Source: Prosopocoilus inquinatus (lineage: Eukaryota > Arthropoda > Insecta > Coleoptera > Lucanidae). From it: DNA of 64,000 bases. Of the stretch, positions 55,916 through 64,000 are shown in pieces. The notes under the pieces were generated by a model, which did not search any database, was not told the origin of the DNA, and saw only the letters and a program-made list of their open reading frames with translations. Made by a program: the position numbers and the translations under genes. The stretch's first letter is position 1; each line of letters begins with the position of its first letter. The stretch lies in contig CM069874.1 in NCBI GenBank assembly GCA_036172665.1, positions 51,938,707-52,002,706 of the forward strand. Direction: 5' to 3'.

Positions 55916-58028
55916 TAAGCTTAGGATAATTATGCATTAAAAAACTTCAAAATATGCATGCACATATGCAATAAAATCATCAAAAATATGCACTTAAATA
56001 TACATTAAAAATTAACTTTTATAGAATAAATAATATTCTTTATGTTACCACATTCTTCATTATTTTGCTACAAAAAAACAAAAACTTTTTTTCTAATTCT
56101 AAATTATTTATTTAGTCCTTATTATAGAAACAAATTATAATTACATTTAACAACAACATGGTGTAACAAATTCTCAAAAGTAAATTTGCGCCTATTGTCG
56201 GCGAGAATATTTTTGTACTGAGAAAACACTCTCTCGACATCGCAGGACACTATTGGTACAAATTCGTATTTTACAACGTCATTGACACTTAAATGTTCGT
56301 TTTTTTCATTAAGGGTCGATTCATTTTGCAACACTTCACTTATATACTTCAGTTGCTGATAGCCCGTATTCTTTGACAGCACTTCGTTTAATTTATTGAT
56401 AAAAACATTTTTCTTGAGTTTTGCTAAACCGTTAACTACATGTTCTATTTGAATGCTTTCCTGTAAAGATAGACCCTTAGCTTCTAGCTTGGAGATTGCA
56501 GTCGAAATGCATGCCAGATTAGCTGGAATAAAAATTAAATCTTCTCGAATACCTTTTTTTCTCAGAATACTCTGTGCTTCTTCGATGCACTGCGCTTCCT
56601 CAGAGTCGAATTCATCAACAATTTTCTTCACAATTTCAAAATTTTCAGCGTAATACACAGCAGCGTCGATCCAACTTCCCCTTCTTGTAATGATTGGCGC
56701 AGGTGGAGGTGGAATGTCACCCGAAATTTCCCGAAACTTCTGAATACGACTTGGTGCCTTAAGGAAAATCTTTTTCACAGATGATATTAGCACATTAACA
56801 TTTGAATAAAGATTACGAACTAAATCAGCTACTCGATGTAAGCCATGTGCTAAACAGGCCACATGTATCATGTTTGGGTATAAAACCTGCAGTCCCCGGC
56901 ATTGTTTTGCACATATATGGTGCAGCATCACTACAAACCGCTAGCACTTTTTCATATAAAATTCCAGACGGCCACAATAAACTTGTCGTTGAAAAAAGCA
57001 GCGACTGTTGAATGATTTACTTTGTCCAACACTTTTAAAGTCAGCAGATATGATTTATTTTTTTCTTCAGGAACCCCTAATATACCAAACACAAAATTTC
57101 CTATGCATCTTTGTTCTTCATCGGTTGTTTCATCCTACGACACCCAAATAGAATGATCCTTTACTTTTTCTCTTAATTTATCCAATGTTAATGTATACAA
57201 TTCAGAAACATAATTTTTTCTTAATGTCGATTCATCTGGAATATTTTGCTTTGTATACTTTTCCAAAAAATGACAAAGAACTTCATTTTTTAACTTAGCT
57301 AATGGGATGTCTGCGCAAATAAAAGCCTTACAAAGTTCTGCATTGAATTCTGAACGTTTAGGTCCAGGCGTCGGTAAATTAGAAATTAACACTTGTCGTT
57401 CGTTATTTCCCCTTTTGCGATTACTTGCATGCTTTCCGGTTTGAAGATGCTGCGTGACTTGAAACTTTTTGGTTGCCGTAACATGAACCTCGCAGTATTT
57501 ACAAAATAACAGACGCCCATCCGTTATAAAATCATCGTAGTCCTTCACAAACTGGTTTAAAATTGCACTTACACACTTTTTTTCTTTTGGCATCTTGAGA
57601 GATGTTAATCGTATTGCAATCAGCATACAACTACTGAAGGTTGATGAAATTTTCTGCAGAATTTCTTGGTAAAATTAGAAAGAGAGCTACCCCATACCAT
57701 GGTCTGTACGAGTACTATTAACGCGGACAAAATACTTGGAAATTCGTGGGATAATGTGCGGTCGCAGTAAACAATGGCGATTTTCACACACTGTTAATCC
57801 TCTTATTATTTCCAAGTATTCTGATTTTGAAACAGTGGTTGTTCAGATTGTCTGCTATAAAATATCAGTTTGCACTTGGCAATAAGAAATAATCTCAAAT
57901 TTGCAATTAAAACAAAAAAATGCAGGAAATTATGCCCTAAAAAGTTAAAATATGCATTTATGTATAAAAATGTTCCAAATATGCATTTGCATATGCAATT
58001 ATGCAAACGCATAATTATCCTAAGCCTA
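55916..58028 (-). mobile_element. hAT transposon, nearly complete, 2113 bp
   Basis: A perfect 8-bp duplication, CTCATCAG (55908-55915 and 58029-58036), flanks it, which is diagnostic for hAT. The ends are TAAGCTTAGGATAATTATGC and the complement TAGGCTTAGGATAATTATGC. Subterminal ATATGCA motifs cluster at both ends. The transposase is on the minus strand in two large frames separated by a stop and a frameshift. The decayed element at 12050-13530 is a relative. Confidence 0.93.
56122..57593 (-). pseudogene. hAT transposase with CGGBP1-like zinc finger, lightly broken
   Basis: The N-terminal part (MPKEKKCVSAILNQF, starting near 57593) has a zinc finger of the CGGBP1 kind: CKYC followed by H-x5-H in QHLQTGKH. 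The catalytic part begins DHSIWVS, then a TAG stop (57135-57137), then DETTDEEQRC, whose first Asp is the expected catalytic residue. A frameshift lies between about 57000 and 56930. From 56931 the frame is open to the end: LYPNMIHVACLAHGLHRVAD, YYAENFEIVKKIV, and the dimerisation block VSCDVERVFSQYKNILADNR. One stop and one frameshift are the main lesions, so the copy is young. Confidence 0.9.
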
Positions 58029-58036
58029 CTCATCAG

Positions 58037-58479
58037 TCTCCATCCATTGGATTGGATTGACAATCGCGAGAGTCGTAGGTGCTTTCTTTCGCTTAAAAGT
58101 TTGAATCGTGTTTCGAAAAGTTTGGACCTAAATTTCATAGTTGTTGCAACACCTGACTTGAATTTTTGATTGACAGTTCATTTGTAAATAACCGTAATTC
58201 AATCCAAACAAGTTTTAAAAATAGAGACTCTAGATTAGAGATTCAAAGAAAAGAATGTCTGTTTTTGAATCAAAACACGTATGGATCACGATTTTATGAG
58301 CGAAAGAAAGCACATCGTGTCTTACACGATCAATGAGTGACATTAATTGACAATATATTGACAATTTTAGTGACCGTCTCTGGGCCACTTAAACTAACAC
58401 GCGTTTTCATCCTCTTTCTCCATTTCCGCTTGCTGTACAGTACAGTCTACTACGCATTCGATTACTCTGACCACGAGTT
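58037..58479. other. Stretch without recognised genes
   Basis: Only short frames occur here. It separates the hAT from the GC-rich TIR element. Confidence 0.4.
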
Positions 58480-60032
58480 AAGGTTGTCGCTCACTTTGCC
58501 GGCACGTCACGACCCGTTCCGTTCCGTTAAAATACAGATTGAATTAAATACATATAAATGAACGAACGACCGCTCACTTGACCAGCACGGAACGGATCAG
58601 CGCGAACGGTGCCGGACGGAATTGCAGGTCTCCGAGTCTGCCCGGTAAACAACGCAAGGTACTGTGCCGGGTCGGCAAAATGGACCGACCGGCCGGTGCC
58701 GACCAGCTTTATAATATGTCCACTCATGTTGAGGATGCTTCCTTGCTTTGCACTATTTCAGCCGTTTCTATTGTGCAATGTACTTCAGAACAGCTCAAAA
58801 TTAACGACGAAAAATTAATATGCTTGATGTAAAAGTACAGTGAAATATATGATTTAAGTGATTCGAACTATCACAATCAACAGCAAAAGTAAAGCATGTA
58901 GGAGGAAATTGCAGGGGAAATGCACAGTCCCGGTAAATATATACATGTCGAACTTGTCACTACTTGATGTAAACTGAATTTTATATTTGTACACATCAAC
59001 TTCTACCGCGCAATCTACCGGTCACTGCCGGAACAATGGGCGATGCTATAATACGTGGCCTGCATGCAGTGTTGTTAAGTATCTAGATGCAAGTATCTAA
59101 ATACAGTATCTAAATACTTTTTGAGTATCTGGATACGTATCTGAGATGCTACATAAAAATGTATTTGTATTCGCATCTAGATACAATTACAAAAGTATCT
59201 ATTCATTAGAGATACTACGATACATTTGAGGTACATCTTAAACTTTCATAAAAACAGCAGACCTTGGCGGAAATACAACTTTCGATTTTAATTATGACTT
59301 TTCTATTTGAAATATGACTTAATGGTTCAGAAACTAGGAAATGATTTGACAAATTGGGAAACATAATTGACAAAAGAAGAAAATCAAAAGAGAAAGATTG
59401 TGTTGATGATTTTATCACAATTTCTTGATTACGAGAACGCTCTCTTAGCTACAAAAAAGCTACAACTAAGGATCCTAGGATCATTTGACATTTAACTTGT
59501 CTGATAGCGAGGTGGAGTCATTTCTGTTGATAATTTTATATTTTACGTTAACCTCATTTGGATTCGTACAAAAGCAGGTGATCAACTAATGATCCAGTTC
59601 TTAAAAAAGATAAATTTCCTACTTAAAAGGTATTAGGTATACTGAGGTAAAAAAACTGTGTTATTCGTGGTCCATTGTGAAAATTATCACAGGGTTTAAC
59701 GTGTATATTATTCACATATTCGTACGAAAACCCCATCAATATTCACAAAAATAAAACTCGATTTGGATCGCAAATAATATCGTATCTCCGCAACTGCAAA
59801 GATTATTAATTTTTTCAGTTGCAAGTATCTTGATAAACTGCATATACTTTTTTGTATCTATAACTGTATCTAGATATTTTCCGGAAAAAGTATTTCTATC
59901 TGCACCTAGATACATATTTCTGAAAGAATCTGTGTCAGTATCTAGATACTATTAGAAATGTATCTTTAACAACACTGCCTGCATGGGACGGTCACAGCGC
60001 CATTCCGTGCCGGCCAAGTGAGCGACAACCTT
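58480..60032. mobile_element. GC-rich element with ~27-bp inverted ends
   Basis: AAGGTTGTCGCTCACTTTGC at 58480 and the complement of GCCAAGTGAGCGACAACCTT (ending 60032) are near-perfect inverted ends. Related GCTCACTTGACCAGCACGG sequence recurs inside at 58570. The left interior is markedly GC-rich (58580-58710). The class is unclear and no target duplication was confirmed. A hAT MITE is nested at 59067-59977. Confidence 0.72.
59067..59977. mobile_element. hAT MITE, 911 bp, perfect 8-bp duplication
   Basis: The ends are CAGTGTTGTTAAGTATCTAG and the complement of GTATCTTTAACAACACTG. CCTGCATG flanks both sides (59059-59066 and 59978-59985). Both ends are packed with GTATCTAGATAC-type motifs, presumably transposase binding sites. 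A 67-codon minus-strand frame (59418-59215) has no recognised domain. Confidence 0.9.
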
Positions 60033-60342
60033 CACGGTACGACCACCGTTACGAAAACTATATTTTCAGAACGCAAACTAGTGCCAGGGGAATGACTGAA
60101 CTGTTAACTACACTACAGGCCTTTGCGGTTTTTGGTTTAGTTGAGAATTCGTCTTCATTACATTGTTCTTCACTTTTCGCTTCCATTTTATTATACCTAA
60201 ATTTCTTAAGTCTGCTTCGATTTGATCTTCCCACTTTTATCTCGGTCCAATGAATTAGCAATAAGTAAAATCGAAATAGAAACCGTAACAACGAACTTCA
60301 TTTTGGTTAATTTTTGGGTAGTTCTTGCTTGTGAGAATTACA

Positions 60343-60425
60343 GAAAATATGAAACAAATAAAAAAACTTTTTAAAACCCTTTTAGCTCGTTTTAAAAAGT
60401 TGTTTTATTTGTTTCATATTCTCTG
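60343..60425. repeat. Near-perfect hairpin, ~36-bp arms
   Basis: AGAAAATATGAAACAAATAA at 60343 and its near-complement ending at 60425 pair across an 11-base loop with about two mismatches. It could be a tiny MITE remnant or a hairpin RNA. No supporting context is visible. Confidence 0.7.
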
Positions 60426-62783
60426 AACTTCATTTTGATTTACACTTTCGATTTACACTTATTGTTAGTTCAAAGTTGGGTTTAAACCACAACAATTTCT
60501 TTGATTTGTTGATTTGTATCGATCGCAAAATTTTAGTGTTCAGTGCTTGTGCTTTTCTCGTTTATGTGTTTATCTGTTTTGTTCTTTTATTTAAATATTC
60601 TCTGTTCTTAAAAACAATTACATGCTTTTAAATAGATCTCTTTCTATTTGCATTATTTAATCTCAAGACGAGGTTGCATTTGTCTGAACTCTTCGATCCA
60701 CTGTATCCATTATCAGTAAACAAACTTTTTCCCAAAATGTTCCCCTGATGGGAATCCTTCTAATAATGTAAGAGAAATATATCTTACCGTTTAATTTTTG
60801 CAAGAATACCGGAATACCGGAAAATAACTGTAACCTCATGTAACCTAATGTAACCTTTACAAACAGCGCCCTCTAAATACTTTATAACAAAGTTACCAAC
60901 CTAACTGAACACAAACTTTTAATCACCTTGAAATTCCCTTTCAAACGAGTCGAAGTTTCTTCATTTCTGATAACGGTAAAAGAAAAATGTCTTAAATCAA
61001 AATTGTGCAGGATTAATTCATTTTACCAAGGGCTTAATCTGAGACTTTCGTTGGTAAAATAAAATTTTTGTTGAGCTTATTGATTTCTTCCCTTTGTAGT
61101 GAACTCTGACACTTAAAAATCTATTTTTTTAATGTCTCTGTAGCTGTAGGTATTACGGTTTGCTGTATAGCACCGGTCGCCATCTTTATTGGGACACCTG
61201 GTATACTTAATTCCTGCCAGCTACGAATGACAAAGGTCGTTTTTAGCGCCAAAGTTTCAAAGTACTCCTCCTAAATTAAAAAAAAAAACAGAGTATAGGC
61301 CTGAATACTCACAAAAGCCATGTCACCGCAAACCTAGCTGACTGACTCAACATTACATACCGAGTGATCAACTAAATTTTACCTCTTGATGACCATGACT
61401 CGAAAACGTTTGCAGTTAAAAACCACACGCCGGCTGGTAAGTTTAAGCGCGTCTGTTTGGACATTTAATTTTGGGCACAAAAATTGAATTAAAATTGCAT
61501 TTACCATAGCTTATAAAGCTTTCGTCATTGGAAGTTACTTTCGCAACGGACGGGAAACAGACATACTTACAACAGCAGCCTCAGATCCGAAGTTTATTCT
61601 CAAAACCTATTAAAGGTAAAATTCAGATGATCATTCAATATTAAATAATATCATCACTAAAGTCACTAAAGTTCGGACATTCCTAGGATATCTGATAAAA
61701 ATCAGTATAAAGATAAACAAAGCGGCGGCGTAGATTTCAACGTCGCTGCTGAACGGTTTATATGACCGAGGCACTCTCATCCTCGTGCTCATTGCATCAG
61801 AAGCAACCGTTTGCTGTAAATTACGTCTGTAACAGAATTTATGGTTTCTTTCAAATCAGTAATTATGAAAACAATATAATTCTTTAATGTAACTTTGAAA
61901 CTTTTAATTCATATCAATTATAGCGCCGACACTGCAATAACACGTGTACTCATTTTGGAATCTTTCGGTTATATAAAGAAGTTTTTATATCTAGTCGACC
62001 AGAACTGTAGCGGTTACTGCGTGCCGCATAAACTTCTCGAGCTTTGACTAGTTTATTGGTGTGTTTTTACAGGGCAGACGCGTTAAAGATTCGAAATTCA
62101 CTTCATCATATTGTTATTTCCTCGTATATTTAACGAAAGCTTCTGCATAAAATCTTCCTAGGTCAGATCATCACATTAATCGAGCAGACAATAGTAGTAT
62201 TCAATTCATAGCCATAATTGCTGGATGTTATAAAAATATGCTCGTTTTAATCAAGTGATCCACGGCATTCAGAAAGAATCACAAGGTCGCAGAATTTTGC
62301 AAATTAATACCACACGACACATTGTGATTACATAACACCATATAATAAATATGAAACAGAACTGTTGCACTCTATGAATTAGCATCGACGCCGTCGCCTC
62401 TCTTCCACGCCACGAGCGGGAGAAACGCGAACGAAAATAAGAAAACAAAAGCAACTCAGGTGAGACGTAGGTACGAGTTCTCATTAGTCGGTAGCCAATA
62501 GGAAGTGTGAGGGCGTGGCCCCTCTTATTCCTTCAATTTATCATCCGCAACGGCGGTAAATTTTTTTTTTTTTGTTGGCGTTCTGCAGTGGATGATAAGG
62601 TGAAATTACTACGTATGTACCGCGGTTCGTGATGAAATTATCAGGAAGAATCTCGAATGAATTTATGTGCTTCGGAATGTCATTAAAACTGACTGTTAAT
62701 TAAATTGTGAACCTTTCATGCGCTAGAAAGTCAAACGTTTTCCTACTCCAATAGAAATTGGAAAATATGTAACAATAAAAGTA
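60426..62783. other. Stretch without recognised genes; GC-richer patches
   Basis: Some patches (for example 62380-62530) are GC-richer, with CCAATAGG and GGGCGTGGCC motifs reminiscent of promoter elements. TAACCT repeats (60831-60855) are short. No transcript or domain can be proposed from sequence alone. Confidence 0.35.
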
Positions 62784-63062
62784 GGGAGTGCTCAATTGAA
62801 AAGTTCGTCAAATAGGTTTTGATTTTTTGATGAAAGAAGATGATGAAGAACGATGTATCTGATAGTTGTCAAACAGTTTTCAGCCACGTCAATCACTGCA
62901 TCTAGTGTATCTCGATTACTTATTAATGGATGAAGTTAAAAGTAGGTGCAAATACTCTGAGTAAAAGTTAGCATATAAAACTATATGGCGTTTTGGGTTG
63001 ATTTAATTCACTGCTTCACAGTATTAAAAGGCTGCTTAATGAACTTTTCAATAGTACACTCG
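62784..63062. mobile_element. Possible MITE, ~20-bp inverted ends
   Basis: GAGTGCTCAATTGAAAAGTT at 62786 and the complement of GAACTTTTCAATAGTACACT (ending near 63060) are similar. The interior is not repeated elsewhere in the window. The target duplication is uncertain. Confidence 0.45.
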
Positions 63063-64000
63063 ATATGAAAAATTTTATCAAGTAGAGGAGTTATGTGTAT
63101 AAATAAAAATTTAAGGTATAAGGAAAAACTACATATCTGCACATCTTCATTTGAAGCAGTGCAGATGTACTATGATGATCAACAAAAACGATACCCCTGC
63201 AAGCAAAGTGCACCCTTTTGAACATTGGGCGGAGCCAACTCGGACATTAAAATTGTTACTCGAATCTGGTCCGCTGTAATTTTATTGCTTCGGTTAAATT
63301 TTGGGACGGCAATAATATTATTAGATTACCTGCATAAGCGTAATTCTTTTGAATACGACGGGAATACTTAATGAGATTTCGACAACGGTTTGCGATTTCT
63401 AGAGGAAATCCGTGTTTAATAAAAATAATATTTTTCTTAAAAATCATAGCATCTTATTAAACAATTTGTTTGATTCTTCAAACAGAAAGGTGTAAATCTT
63501 AATTTTCAGTCAATTTGAAACATTTATAATAAATATTGTGTTTTATAGAAATATTGGTTACTCATGGGAGGCTTAAGCTTCTTTGCAATCGTAAAACGAA
63601 TTCGTCGAATTCATTTCGTGTTGGAAAATAAATTTGCTGGGAACACAACAGGTATAGCAATGAGAGAGAGCATATGGAAAGCTAGTGTACGTATGAATGA
63701 GACAGATAGAGAACCAAACGCTCCGAACTGATTAACTAAATCGCCTTAAATATTCATTCGATTCTAATTTGTAGGAAAAGAAATAATTCTTTCCTTACAT
63801 TCTAAAAATAGATAATTGCCACGTAACTAAATATTATTACAGACAACTAATAATCTGTTGCATGCTTTTAGAGTGTAGATATGTATTGACTGCCAGTTAT
63901 CTGATTTACTATTTATTTAATTGATATAAATTTTTTAATTTTTAACGCTGGATTAAATAAATTTCTTATTACAAAATGTGCAATAATTTGTGACGTTAGG
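63063..64000. other. Stretch without recognised genes
   Basis: A 63-codon minus-strand frame (63447 to 63256) is the only frame of note; no domain is recognised. Confidence 0.4.

Noticed and set aside
60831..60855. TAACCT repeats as telomeric sequence
   Set aside because: Only a few imperfect units, too short for an interstitial telomere claim.
1..64000. tRNA, rRNA and CRISPR arrays
   Set aside because: No cloverleaf with conserved arms, no rRNA segment and no regularly spaced short repeats were seen; context is eukaryotic.

Overview
The window looks like an AT-rich, gene-poor stretch of an insect nuclear genome. The basis is its contents: several mariner subfamilies, CGGBP1-type hAT transposons, CR1/Jockey-like LINEs, Penelope-like elements (PLEs) with a GIY-YIG domain, and many MITEs with TA or 8-bp target duplications. 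I could not identify an intact host protein-coding gene, tRNA, rRNA or CRISPR array. Almost every protein-like reading frame is a decayed transposon. The order of insect cannot be fixed from the sequence alone.

Layout. 1-5412: two mariner copies in opposite orientation, each joined at the same base to an unclassified repeat called R1 here; the second copy is part of a 1.8-kb composite with mariner ends on both sides. 6774-8119: a decayed mariner of another subfamily. 8121-9660: the 3' part of a CR1/Jockey-like LINE. 11368-13530: a TA-flanked MITE and a dead hAT with a nested MITE. 14799-17510: a PLE terminal foldback with hammerhead ribozymes and a PLE GIY-YIG fragment. 18508-20830: a GC-rich direct repeat, a ribozyme-bearing repeat and a probable Harbinger relic. 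25255-29040: a LINE interrupted by two TA-flanked insertions whose removal restores continuous LINE protein similarity. 29785-31765: an unclassified repeat R3 interrupted by a hAT-type MITE, then two ribozyme-bearing elements. 32085-37950: a mariner fragment, then a damaged full-length PLE inside a multi-kilobase inverted repeat. 39086-45038: a ribozyme between TA microsatellites, a transposase HTH fragment and several MITEs. 46770-51655: a second copy of the LINE-interrupting element (called M1) and a third R1 copy that has received a ribozyme element. 53696-60426: R3 copy 2, foldbacks, a nearly complete hAT (55916-58028, perfect 8-bp duplication) and a GC-rich element with a nested hAT MITE. 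60430-64000: mostly unrecognised.

The most interesting signal is a set of small dispersed elements carrying type I hammerhead ribozymes. Three families are distinguishable with good core and stem pairing (called HHR-A, HHR-B and HHR-C); a fourth, in the 34-37 kb PLE, is only hammerhead-like. HHR-B is physically joined to a PLE endonuclease domain at 17.2-17.5 kb. HHR-A (about 130-690 bp, six or seven copies) has no protein attached. It is flanked by direct repeats of 9-14 bp, like the 13-15 bp repeats around the HHR-B units, so it may be a non-autonomous, retrozyme-like passenger of PLE machinery. That last step is inference.
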